Below, piece after piece: positions 1 through 6,029 of a DNA stretch of 6,945 nucleotides. A program made the position numbers and the translations under genes. Within the stretch, counting starts at the first letter, position 1. Each line of letters starts with the position of its first letter. The stretch is from Candidatus Thorarchaeota archaeon (GTDB lineage: Archaea > Asgardarchaeota > Thorarchaeia > Thorarchaeales > Thorarchaeaceae). Location of the stretch: contig JAGSHP010000416.1 in assembly GCA_029855925.1 (NCBI GenBank), forward strand, positions 1 through 6,945. Direction: 5' to 3'. Below the pieces are notes generated by a model that did no database searches, was not told the DNA's origin, and saw only the letters and a list, made by a program, of their open reading frames with translations.

Positions 1-297
1 CTCTACAAGCTATTCGCAGAATCATCCATACAAATCGGAGTTTCTTCCACAGCACTGTTCGAGGGGCTTGCCTTTGGTTTGAAAACATTCTTGATTGAGG
101 CACCAAGTGTAGGATTCCTCAAGAAACTGGAAACTTCGGGTTATGCAACAAGAGTATCAACTCCCGAAGAACTACTATCACATCTCGACAAGGGTGAAGA
201 AACCAAATCGTTCAATGCAGACTATTTCTTCCGTCCGAATGCAGTAAGAAACATCATAGACTTCTTGGACCAACTAATCCATACAGAGAGCGGATGA
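1..297 (+). CDS. GT-B-fold glycan transferase-like protein, C-terminal fragment (5' end outside window)
   Basis: The frame is open from the first base of the window and ends at a TGA at 295-297, so this is the last 98 residues of a longer protein. A TTG at 79 is not a convincing start because the homologous-looking sequence continues upstream of it. The visible part reads ...IQIGVSSTALFEGLAFG followed by a hydrophobic strand, then an L..SGYA..VSTPEEL stretch. This resembles the last Rossmann-like half-domain of GT-B proteins in capsule biosynthesis, polysialyltransferase-like and CDP-glycerol transferase-like families, in which a G..ST..FE.L..G motif contacts the donor nucleotide. The stop abuts the stop of the membrane gene on the other strand, so the two genes converge with no spacer. 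The substrate cannot be inferred, and the subfamily is uncertain because the N-terminal acceptor domain is missing. The glycan genes downstream support a role in surface polysaccharide assembly. Confidence 0.7.
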   Translation, partial: LYKLFAESSIQIGVSSTALFEGLAFGLKTFLIEAPSVGFLKKLETSGYATRVSTPEELLSHLDKGEETKSFNADYFFRPNAVRNIIDFLDQLIHTESG

Positions 298-813
298 CTA
301 TCTGTGACCTTGTTCACCATTATCATCGACGAATCGATGGCTCTTGATGAACTCGTCTCGAATCTTTACGGCAATGTCCAAGTCCTCGTTTCTTTCTGGC
401 CGTAGACTTTGAAGTCTTGCATAGTATGCACGTGCATCTTTGACATATTGGGTATCAACATCATATTTCCTTGCCAATTCCTCAGTCATATCCAAAAGGG
501 ATGAATAAAGTGGGAACCAGAATATGTGATCTTTTGGACTTGGAACATATTGGTATGGGTTTCGTTCCATGCTTACTTCCTGAGATGGTGCCCACATAAT
601 GAAGACTCTATCATAGAGATAGCCTAGGACCAGAAAGAAGACGAGCAATGCAGCCGAAAATGCGAATGGTCCCAGTGCACCCATACTTGCAAAGAGAGGA
701 ACATACTCAAAGTACGTAATCGCGAGCAAGAGGATCCCATAGAACAGTCCCCAGATCCCTCTGATTTGAACAATTCGCCATTGCTGTTTCATTAGCCATT
801 TTCTGAATCTCAT
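298..813 (-). CDS. Two-helix membrane protein of unknown function, single-module paralogue of its upstream neighbour
   Basis: This 171-residue protein belongs to no family I recognise. It opens with a basic, Trp-rich amphipathic stretch (RKWLMKQQWR). Two membrane helices follow at about residues 21-38 and 48-66. Next come YLYD (65-68), MW (73-74) and a striking ERNPYQYVP motif (83-91). The C-terminal half is soluble, mostly helical and charged, and likely cytoplasmic by the positive-inside rule. The same ordered set of motifs occurs twice in the upstream neighbour, so this is a single-module relative. The ATG at 813 is preferred because GAGG sits 8 nt upstream of it. An in-frame TTG at 819 lies only 2 nt from that site. 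The upstream gene's stop is 24 nt away, so the two are probably cotranscribed. A structural or scaffolding membrane role near glycan synthesis is possible, but no catalytic motif is visible. Confidence 0.8.
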   Translation of the reverse strand: MRFRKWLMKQQWRIVQIRGIWGLFYGILLLAITYFEYVPLFASMGALGPFAFSAALLVFFLVLGYLYDRVFIMWAPSQEVSMERNPYQYVPSPKDHIFWFPLYSSLLDMTEELARKYDVDTQYVKDARAYYARLQSLRPERNEDLDIAVKIRDEFIKSHRFVDDNGEQGHR

Positions 814-837
814 TTTCAATTCCTCAGTAACAAGATT

Positions 838-1869
838 CTAGCTGAAAAGTACTCCCAGAGACTTCCTAAGCCTCTTTGCTTTATCCATATCTTCAGTGCG
901 CGCAACATCTAGCTCGCTATACTCTTGGAGAAATGCCAATACCCTGTCAATACTCGTAGCATCCAGACCTGCTTCCATAAAGACCTGTCGAATAGTACTG
1001 AACAAAGCAAGATAAAATGGGAAGAGCTGAATATGGAGATACGGTTCTGGAAGGTACTGATACGGATTTCTCTCGAACTTGACAATCATATCAGGCGACC
1101 AAATGCGCAGTCTTCTGTCATAGATCCATCCAAGTGATGCCAAGACCATAAAGAGAGGTAGTGATATGAACAATATACCTAGCACAAGATATTCGAGCGG
1201 CACGGTATCTGTTGCTGCAGTCACGGATTCTGGCACAAATAGAACCACATAGAGTGCCCCGAAGACCAATACATCCTGTAGCAGACCAGTCAGTGACTGA
1301 ATCCAAGTCAATCTCAGAAGCTGAACTTGGAAGCCTAGCTTGATCCTAGAACGAAGGCCGATTGGCCGTTCAGCAGTATCGGCACCCTGAGCAAAAGGGT
1401 GCTTTTTCATATATTCCTTTGCGGCTGGAAGTGCTGAAAAGATATCGCGCTTCACCAATTTTCTCTTGAAGTATATGTCCATATAGGCGATACTGTCTGG
1501 AATTGCGCGGGTGGATAGATTCAGTTTTGTAAGGGTTTTGTTTAGAACCAGTAGAAGGGCATAGAGTATTGGGTAATTGAAGGCATAGGTCTTGTAATTG
1601 GCTACGTACTGGTAAGCGTTTCTCTCAGTAGTTGCCTGCACCTGCTGGCTCCACATCTTTGCTTTTTCATCATAGAGCCATCCCAGTCCCATGAACAAGA
1701 ATACAAGAAGAGTTCCGAGGACCAGTGCACCAATAAGACCCTCATCAGCAAGAATGGGAACATACGGATAGTACTTCCGTCCGAGAACGAACATACCCAA
1801 CACGAGACCAAGTAGAGACCTGATAGTGCCAACTCTCCAATACTGCTTCATGATCCACTTCTTTACCAA
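838..1869 (-). CDS. Four-helix membrane protein of unknown function, internal duplication of a two-helix module
   Basis: With the start chosen here the protein has 343 residues and contains two copies of one module. Copy 1 has a basic start (KKWIMKQYWR), helices at about 19-36 and 46-63, GWLYD, MW and ERNAYQYV (82-89). Copy 2 has helices at about 195-215 and 227-247, GWIYD, IWSP and ERNPYQYLP (266-274). Each is followed by a soluble helical stretch. Copy 1 has Ala where the other two copies have Pro in the motif. The frame is open to a GTG at 1914, but a TATA-like element at 1916-1924 would place the transcription start near 1894, downstream of that GTG. The TTG at 1869 gives MVKKWIMKQYW, which matches the N terminus of the 171-residue paralogue, and GGAG lies 13 nt upstream. 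The ATG at 1851 is a further alternative. It is likely the first gene of a two-gene operon. No family or function is recognised. Confidence 0.8.
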   Translation of the reverse strand: MVKKWIMKQYWRVGTIRSLLGLVLGMFVLGRKYYPYVPILADEGLIGALVLGTLLVFLFMGLGWLYDEKAKMWSQQVQATTERNAYQYVANYKTYAFNYPILYALLLVLNKTLTKLNLSTRAIPDSIAYMDIYFKRKLVKRDIFSALPAAKEYMKKHPFAQGADTAERPIGLRSRIKLGFQVQLLRLTWIQSLTGLLQDVLVFGALYVVLFVPESVTAATDTVPLEYLVLGILFISLPLFMVLASLGWIYDRRLRIWSPDMIVKFERNPYQYLPEPYLHIQLFPFYLALFSTIRQVFMEAGLDATSIDRVLAFLQEYSELDVARTEDMDKAKRLRKSLGVLFS

Positions 1870-1915
1870 GACAACCGCACATCTCCGCGTATCACAGTGC
1901 AAATGAGAGGACACC

Positions 1916-1935
1916 TTTAATTAAGCTTTCTTCAA
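1916..1935 (-). promoter_or_regulatory. Putative archaeal BRE/TATA promoter of the membrane-protein operon
   Basis: Read on the minus strand, a purine-rich GAAGAAAGC (BRE-like) is followed by TTAATTAAA (TATA-like, about 1916-1924). Transcription would begin near 1894. That favours the TTG at 1869 over the GTG at 1914 as the start codon. Identified by eye only. Confidence 0.4.
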
Positions 1936-1983
1936 TACTCTGGAGGTTTCACGAAGTCGCTATCATCTACAAAATGAGGTGGA

Positions 1984-1995
1984 ACAGTTTTAACT
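1984..1995 (+). promoter_or_regulatory. Weak TATA-like element upstream of a 29-codon ORF
   Basis: The plus strand reads ACAGTTTTAACT, with its AT core centred near 1990. This is about 27 bases before an ATG at 2018, the spacing expected for a leaderless archaeal transcript. The match to the TATA consensus is modest and could be chance. Confidence 0.2.
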
Positions 1996-2017
1996 CATCT
2001 AGAGAGCAGTGACACCC

Positions 2018-2107
2018 ATGGTGCTCAAAGTTGTGTTCAGCGAAGACTTGAGAGGGAGTGAGAAAGCTAAGAGGACAACCCTCATGGATGTAGTTCTCAG
2101 GTTATGA
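2018..2107 (+). CDS. Possible 29-residue small protein or gene remnant
   Basis: An ATG at 2018 opens 29 codons ending in TGA at 2105-2107. The product begins MVLKVVFSEDLRG and is rich in Lys and Arg in the middle. I recognise no domain, and it is too short to judge coding character. It may be a leaderless microprotein, because a TATA-like TTTTAA lies about 27 bases upstream. It may equally be the leftover N terminus of a decayed gene, or chance. It sits in the divergent gap between the membrane operon and the dehydrogenase. Confidence 0.18.
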   Translation: MVLKVVFSEDLRGSEKAKRTTLMDVVLRL

Positions 2108-2162
2108 TGTGATAGTTTTTCAGCGTGTGTCAATATGAGCCAATAAGTAGAGTTCAATCGGG

Positions 2163-2176
2163 AAGGATTAAAAGTC
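2163..2176 (+). promoter_or_regulatory. Putative promoter giving a leaderless dehydrogenase mRNA
   Basis: GGATTAAAAGT contains a TATA-like core centred near 2171, preceded by purines that could serve as a BRE. The ATG at 2197 lies about 26 bases downstream, the normal TATA-to-start distance in archaea, so transcript and protein could begin at the same base. No Shine-Dalgarno sequence precedes this ATG, which agrees with a leaderless message. Confidence 0.4.
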
Positions 2177-2196
2177 AAAGACCAAATGAACGGTTC

Positions 2197-3540
2197 ATGC
2201 ATGACGAGTCGGCTTACACCCAGCTTGCCCGGAAAATTCAGACGCGCCGGGCCGTAGTAGGGGTAGTGGGAATTGGCTACATCGGTCTGCCAACAGCAGT
2301 CATTCTTAGCAGAGAAGGATTTCATGTCATCGGTTTTGACGTAGACTCAAAAAAGGTCGACTTGCTGAACAAAGGTACAAGCTATATTGATGAGCCCGAG
2401 CTCCCAGAAATTACTAGAGAGGTAGTTGAAGCAGGAAGACTAGAGGGAACCGTTGACTTCGAGAGAGCATCGGATTGCGATGTTCTGATTTTCTGCACAC
2501 AAACGCCCCTCAATAGCGCAGGGATCCCCAACTTGGACATCCTCTACGATGCAGTAAGTTCAACAATACCATACTCACACCAGAACCTGCTTGTGATTTG
2601 CGAGAGTACAGTACCTCCCGGTACCACCCAACACATTGCCGACATGTTCACGTCCACGGGACGCTTTGAGATAGACAGTAGTCTTTGGGCCAGTCATTGC
2701 CCTGAGAGGGTCTTGCCAGGAAGCGTCATTCAAGAGTTCTATACAAACGATCGCATTGTTGGAGGAGTGTCGCCACACTCGACAATCCTTGCAAGATCTG
2801 TCTATGAGTCATTTCTCCCAAGGGAAAAGATCATTGAAACCAATGCTACTGTTTCCGAATTCGCAAAACTATCAGAGAACATATTCAGAGATGTCAACAT
2901 AGCACTCGCGAACGAATTGGCTATGGCTGCAGACAAGTTGAACATCGATGTGACAGAGGCGATTGCTCTAGCAAATCGTCACCCCCGAGTGAGTATCCAT
3001 AGCCCAGGCATAGGTGTAGGGGGTCACTGTCTCCCGAAGGATCCAATTCTCCTCATTTCAGCAATTGCAGAATCCGAAACCCAATTGGATATCATTCGAA
3101 AGGCCAGGGAGATAAATGACCATATGCCAGAGTACGCAGTCAACAGACTGGCACAAGTTCTAGAGAACAGTGATTTTACGGGACAGAGGGTGTTGGTCTT
3201 GGGGACCACATTCAAGGAGAACGTGGATGACACACGAAACTCACCCTCAAAGGCTCTGATATCATCTCTTCTTACTCGAGGCGCAATTGTAAGGGCACAC
3301 GACCCTAAGACGCACGAACGATTCGGGGCCCAAGATGCAGAGGATTTCAAGTCTGCGATAGAGTGGGCAAAGATTGTCATTCTAGCTGTTTCCCACTCTG
3401 AATACCTCAATGAACTCCCGCATGAAGATTTGAATGGCAAGATTTTCTTTGATGGGAGAAATGCATTTGAGCCGTCAGATTTGAGTGCGTCCATATTCTT
3501 GGGAATCGGAAGGCCAACTACGTCGAGAGACGTATCTTAG
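2197..3540 (+). CDS. wecC: Nucleotide-sugar 6-dehydrogenase, UDP-N-acetyl-D-mannosaminuronate dehydrogenase type
   Basis: The enzyme would oxidise C6 of an NDP-hexose twice with NAD+, making an activated uronic acid in the cytoplasm. All three family domains are present in 447 residues, the usual length. The N-terminal Rossmann nucleotide-binding motif is GIGYIGLP (25-32), with an acidic strand end in FDVD. STVPPGTT (137-144) and CPERVLPGS (168-176) are typical of the WecC/UDP-ManNAc branch. The helix KLSENIFRDVNIA (224-236) carries the conserved Lys and Asn. The catalytic Cys278 lies in GGHCLPKDP. The C-terminal UDP-binding domain follows, with GTTFKENVDDTRNSP (336-350) and DGRN. The frame is open from a GTG at 2125, but those 24 extra residues lie outside the family pattern and span the TATA-like element, so the ATG at 2197 is chosen. 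UDP-GlcNAc or UDP-Glc dehydrogenase activity is the main alternative. Product uronates could feed the epimerase substrate at the right end of the window. Confidence 0.9.
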   Translation: MHDESAYTQLARKIQTRRAVVGVVGIGYIGLPTAVILSREGFHVIGFDVDSKKVDLLNKGTSYIDEPELPEITREVVEAGRLEGTVDFERASDCDVLIFCTQTPLNSAGIPNLDILYDAVSSTIPYSHQNLLVICESTVPPGTTQHIADMFTSTGRFEIDSSLWASHCPERVLPGSVIQEFYTNDRIVGGVSPHSTILARSVYESFLPREKIIETNATVSEFAKLSENIFRDVNIALANELAMAADKLNIDVTEAIALANRHPRVSIHSPGIGVGGHCLPKDPILLISAIAESETQLDIIRKAREINDHMPEYAVNRLAQVLENSDFTGQRVLVLGTTFKENVDDTRNSPSKALISSLLTRGAIVRAHDPKTHERFGAQDAEDFKSAIEWAKIVILAVSHSEYLNELPHEDLNGKIFFDGRNAFEPSDLSASIFLGIGRPTTSRDVS

Positions 3541-3559
3541 TTTCAACATGGCCTGAAAC
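3540..3559. terminator. Possible small hairpin between convergent genes
   Basis: GTTTCA and TGAAAC form a 6-bp stem around an 8-base loop, beginning on the last base of the dehydrogenase stop codon. It lies in the 59-base gap between two convergent genes. No U-run follows and archaeal termination does not generally require hairpins, so a termination role is only a suggestion. Confidence 0.2.
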
Positions 3560-3599
3560 GTGGAAGTCAAATCAGCATTACGACACTGGAAATATGTGA

Positions 3600-4586
3600 C
3601 TATGCATAAGTGTAGGCCGTCTTGATCACATTTTCCTGATTCTCCCAGATGTATTCTCTACGGGCATGAGCCATGATCTCTGCCGGTGGAGTTTCTGGGA
3701 TATTATCAATGGTTTCTTGGAGGGTTTCATACCGATCAAAAGCATGAACATAGACATCGTCTGCGAAGGACTGTTTGATTAATTTGTTGACAACCACCTG
3801 TAGACCTGCATGAAGGTACTCGTAATTGCGATTTGCGTCCGAATATGGGTGCCAAGGATGCGGAAGCCAAGGGGTCAGACCTATCGAGTATTTGGAAAGG
3901 GCAAGCATCATGTCCCTGTGACGGAGACCAGCAACGATATCAAATTTCAGAAACCTTGTTAGTCCAGTCATATCGCGGTGCGGAAAGAATGTGGGAAGAC
4001 TAAAGTCACTTCCAACATAAACGAGTCCATTGCGCGGGTTGTCTTCAGGGAGCCCCTCAACTTGTGCCAGAGTCGGAACGTTTCTAGTCACACCAACCCA
4101 CTTGGATCGCCGCCGATGCTCTCGAGCTGTGTTCTCATTGGTTGTGATGACAGGGTACTTCCGTAAGACGTGTGCCTCCCACTTGGGAATCAATAGCATG
4201 AGCGGACGAGAAGATAGACCTCGCGGCAATTTCCTTAGACCATACTTGAATGCCTGTTTGCTCCAATATTCATGGTCATCGTACACAACAGGATAGTCGG
4301 TTGACAATAGAAAGTGTGCCACGATGATATTGTGAGCGTGAATGACATCGGGTTTGACCTCTTCGATCTTGTCTAACCAATGCCTCTTAATACGCGGGTC
4401 GAACGCCACTTGAAGATCGTTGCCTGTCGGTACGTGATATGTTCGTTCGAAGGCATCGAGGTTTTGATAGACCACTGGCCGCCCTCCGATAAATACAAGC
4501 TCGTGACCTTCTTTTTTCATAGTGAGAGCGGTCTTCTCAATTCTGGGGTCAGGAAGTCCACCATGCGAGATGTGAAGGATTCTCAT
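3600..4586 (-). CDS. Family-4-like glycosyltransferase (GT-B fold)
   Basis: This predicted cytoplasmic transferase would move a sugar from an activated donor to a growing surface glycan or lipid carrier. The 328-residue product begins MRILHISHGGLPDPRIEK, the usual first strand and loop of a GT-B N-terminal domain. PDVIHAHN (79-86) and YDDHEY (102-107) follow. The interdomain linker contains NVP (169-171) and YVG (190-192). The donor-domain signature ANRNYEYLHAGLQVVV lies near 251-266, where EYLHAG corresponds to the E..A.G element of family GT4. It is shorter than many GT4 enzymes, with a compact C-terminal domain. The frame is open to an ATG at 4682, but the ATG at 4586 has GAGG 8 nt upstream and starts exactly at the fold, while the extra 32 residues are hydrophilic and fit no domain. 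Donor and acceptor are unknown. It converges with the dehydrogenase and is probably monocistronic. Confidence 0.82.
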   Translation of the reverse strand: MRILHISHGGLPDPRIEKTALTMKKEGHELVFIGGRPVVYQNLDAFERTYHVPTGNDLQVAFDPRIKRHWLDKIEEVKPDVIHAHNIIVAHFLLSTDYPVVYDDHEYWSKQAFKYGLRKLPRGLSSRPLMLLIPKWEAHVLRKYPVITTNENTAREHRRRSKWVGVTRNVPTLAQVEGLPEDNPRNGLVYVGSDFSLPTFFPHRDMTGLTRFLKFDIVAGLRHRDMMLALSKYSIGLTPWLPHPWHPYSDANRNYEYLHAGLQVVVNKLIKQSFADDVYVHAFDRYETLQETIDNIPETPPAEIMAHARREYIWENQENVIKTAYTYA

Positions 4587-4668
4587 TCTTTTGGCCTCTT
4601 CTTTTGCTCGAGTAGAGTCGGCTAGCAATTGTTCTCCGCTAATCGGGGAAAACCAAGTAACAGTCGTC

Positions 4669-4694
4669 ATGTATAGTCCCATCTAGATAAACGT
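4669..4694 (-). promoter_or_regulatory. Candidate promoter elements for the glycosyltransferase gene
   Basis: On the minus strand, TTTATCTA (4684-4691) and CTATACAT (4669-4676) both resemble archaeal TATA boxes. Either would start transcription at about 4645-4662. That gives a leader of roughly 60-75 bases before the ATG at 4586 and makes the upstream ATG at 4682 unlikely. Which one is used cannot be decided by eye. Confidence 0.3.
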
Positions 4695-4791
4695 GACGAA
4701 AGCAACGGAGAGAACAGCATTGCCTGAAATACTAACGAAAAATGAAGGTCGTGGAATGGTGGAACCTCGTCAAAGGTTGAAAGACCACAAG

Positions 4792-4803
4792 CATACTATA
4801 TAG
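4792..4803. promoter_or_regulatory. Palindromic TATA element (CTATATAG)
   Basis: The sequence CATACTATATAGG contains the perfect palindrome CTATATAG, one of the best TATA-like matches in the window. Read rightwards it would initiate near 4825, ahead of ATGs at 4840 and 4874. Read leftwards it would initiate near 4775 and could contribute to glycosyltransferase transcription. Direction would depend on flanking BRE sequence; AAAG precedes it on the plus strand some bases upstream. The assignment is by eye. Confidence 0.4.
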
Positions 4804-4839
4804 GCAGACATCATCTGAATTCGCCAACACCTGAATTAG

Positions 4840-5031
4840 ATGAGCCGGGAGATAAATCAACTGAGGGGCCAGAATGATTGCAAAACGTTCCAAAGGAATT
4901 ACATATTTACCCGGCCAGACACAGCCGTTTTCTCCAAGACTCTTGAACTTGTAGACGACACACAGACATATATGACAAAACTACAAAGGGGTGTCCCGCA
5001 GCAAACAGAATGGCTTTGCCGAATAATTTAG
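4840..5031 (+). CDS. Doubtful 63-residue hypothetical ORF
   Basis: An ATG at 4840, about 40 bases downstream of a good TATA-like element, opens 63 codons ending in TAG at 5029-5031. The product begins MSREINQLRGQ, is hydrophilic with two Cys and no membrane helix, and matches nothing I know. No Shine-Dalgarno sequence precedes it. A competing ATG at 4874 in another frame has GAGG 7 nt upstream and encodes only 26 residues (4874-4954). A second TATA-like element, probably serving the deacetylase, lies inside the frame. These points make it more likely that neither is a real gene, but the promoter signal is worth recording. Confidence 0.18.
   Translation: MSREINQLRGQNDCKTFQRNYIFTRPDTAVFSKTLELVDDTQTYMTKLQRGVPQQTEWLCRII
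4964..4977 (+). promoter_or_regulatory. Candidate TATA promoter of the deacetylase gene
   Basis: CAGACATATATGAC contains ATATAT centred near 4971. Transcription would begin close to 4997, leaving a leader of about 75 bases before the ATG at 5071. That leader contains GGAAG 9 nt from the start codon, a weak Shine-Dalgarno match. Confidence 0.35.
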
Positions 5032-5070
5032 AGAACCCAATAGAATTCGTAGAAATGGAAGTAGACAAGA

Positions 5071-5721
5071 ATGGAATGGCACGTTGGAAATGTGTTGGTC
5101 CTGTCTCCGCACACAGATGATATGGAGCTTGGGGCAGGCGGAACTGTCCGGCAGATTATCGAGTCAGGCGCAAAGGTCAAATCGATTGTCTTCAGTGACT
5201 GCAAGAAGAGCGTAGACACCAGTAGATATCCTATAGACGTACTCAGGAATGAATGTACTGCTGCAGCCCGACATTTGGGTATAGATGATCTTACAATCCT
5301 AGAGTTTCCCGTTAGGGAATTCCCAAGGCATCGACAAGACATTCTCGAAACGATTTACAAGGCTGGGCGAGAAGAGGAATTCGATATGGTGCTAACGCCT
5401 TGGCGTGGTGACATACACCAAGACCATCGAACTGTTGCAGAGGAGGCCCTTCGGGCATTTCTAAAGCGCAAGGTGACAATTCTAGCCTATGAGGTACCAG
5501 GTAATTGCCCAGGATTCCGGCCTCAGGTGTACGTTCCACTGGCAGAAGAGGATGTCACGAAGAAGGTCGAGATGCTCCATCTCTACGAATCCCAAGTTGC
5601 CAGACGGGGCTATTTTGAGATTAATGCCATAAAGTCACACATGGGATACTACGGCGCACACATTGGGGTTCCATTTGCAGAAGCCTTTGTTGAAGAGAGA
5701 GTGGTAATATCAATAAAATAG
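5071..5721 (+). CDS. PIG-L/LmbE family zinc-dependent N-acetyl deacetylase
   Basis: Enzymes of this family hydrolyse N-acetyl groups from GlcNAc-type sugars, for example GlcNAc-phosphatidylinositol, mycothiol and bacillithiol precursors, and sugar nucleotides. The 216-residue protein has the family's usual length. The first metal motif is PHTDDMELGAGGT (13-25): His14 and Asp17 as zinc ligands and Asp16 as general base, with Thr replacing the more usual Pro. The second motif, DIHQDH (114-119), supplies His119 as the third ligand and His116 as likely acid. GYYGAHIG near 192-199 and FAEAF (202-206) form the usual substrate loop and C-terminal element. No signal peptide or membrane helix is present, so it should act in the cytoplasm, on a soluble or inner-leaflet lipid-linked substrate. 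The ATG at 5071 is the first in-frame start, with an in-frame TAG at 5062. In this locus it probably de-N-acetylates an amino sugar for the surface glycan. A thiol-cofactor role is the alternative. Confidence 0.88.
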   Translation: MEWHVGNVLVLSPHTDDMELGAGGTVRQIIESGAKVKSIVFSDCKKSVDTSRYPIDVLRNECTAAARHLGIDDLTILEFPVREFPRHRQDILETIYKAGREEEFDMVLTPWRGDIHQDHRTVAEEALRAFLKRKVTILAYEVPGNCPGFRPQVYVPLAEEDVTKKVEMLHLYESQVARRGYFEINAIKSHMGYYGAHIGVPFAEAFVEERVVISIK

Positions 5722-5823
5722 CTAACAATGGGCGTTAATGTAAAGGGGATTGTTGTCATATCCTCGTCCCCATTGAATGCTTCGCCACAAGGTGAGTTGA
5801 TCGCCACATTCAGAACAAGTCAA
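5722..5823 (-). pseudogene. Possible zinc-ribbon fragment (33 codons)
   Basis: The minus-strand frame begins at a TTG (5823), ends in TAG at 5722-5724 and encodes a Trp- and Tyr-containing peptide starting MTCSECGDQL and ending NAHC. CSECG is a typical first zinc knuckle, and the terminal HC could be the start of a second, so it looks like half of a zinc ribbon. There is no Shine-Dalgarno sequence, and an in-frame TAA lies 5 codons upstream of the TTG. The neighbouring frames upstream are broken by stops. A decayed gene remnant is the best reading; a chance ORF is the alternative. Its stop abuts the stop of the deacetylase. Confidence 0.22.
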
Positions 5824-6029
5824 TAGTGTGGTCGTGCGTTATGAACATCTATCCTGTCCGAGACGCCCATACGAAGTTCTTGCGCGCACAGGCCATGGCC
5901 TCAGTGGGGGTCATTCAGTCTATCGGAAGACCGGAGAAGGCATTGTGGTAAGGCATTCGCTTCAAACGGACGAGGACGATGGGACGAGCTCGGTCACAAC
6001 TGCTAGTAACCCTAACCTTCAAGATGCGG
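5722..6029. other. Convergent intergenic region of 308 bases without an intact gene
   Basis: This gap lies between the stops of the deacetylase and the epimerase-like gene. Convergent gaps are usually short, so its length is unexpected. It holds the zinc-ribbon-like fragment at its left end. A plus-strand frame from a GTG at 5828 runs into the 3' end of the epimerase-like gene and matches no family I know. No transposon ends, tRNA or terminator was recognised. Confidence 0.45.

Larger units (their letters stand above)
4683..5070. other. Divergent intergenic region of 388 bases without a clear gene
   Basis: This stretch separates the leftward glycosyltransferase from the rightward deacetylase. 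It holds several TATA-like sequences, listed separately, and two overlapping short plus-strand frames that I cannot confirm as coding. No recognisable protein family appears on either strand, and no tRNA, repeat array or strong terminator is visible. Its length is notable beside the other spacers, and a small RNA or microprotein is possible. Confidence 0.5.

Noticed and set aside
79..297. Separate 72-residue gene starting at TTG 79
   Set aside because: The frame is open to the window edge and the GT-B-like motif (G..STALFEGLAFG) extends upstream of the TTG, so this is the 3' part of a longer gene.
1999..2325. Minus-strand 108-codon frame
   Set aside because: It overlaps the N-terminal Rossmann motif of the dehydrogenase on the opposite strand and shows no domain features; a shadow of the real gene.
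3024..3494. Minus-strand 156-codon frame opposite the dehydrogenase
   Set aside because: It lies entirely within a strongly conserved dehydrogenase coding region, and its low-complexity Ser/Arg-rich product looks like an antisense artefact.
4587..4682. N-terminal extension of the glycosyltransferase from the ATG at 4682
   Set aside because: The extra 32 residues fit no part of the fold, TATA-like elements lie at or just upstream of that ATG, and the ATG at 4586 has a well-spaced GAGG.
5028..5342. Minus-strand 104-codon frame opposite the deacetylase start
   Set aside because: It covers the PHTDD metal motif region of the deacetylase on the other strand and has no features of its own.
5729..5827. 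Plus-strand 32-codon frame beginning MGVNVKGIVV
   Set aside because: It is antisense to the zinc-ribbon-like stretch, has no Shine-Dalgarno or TATA element, and is short enough to be chance.
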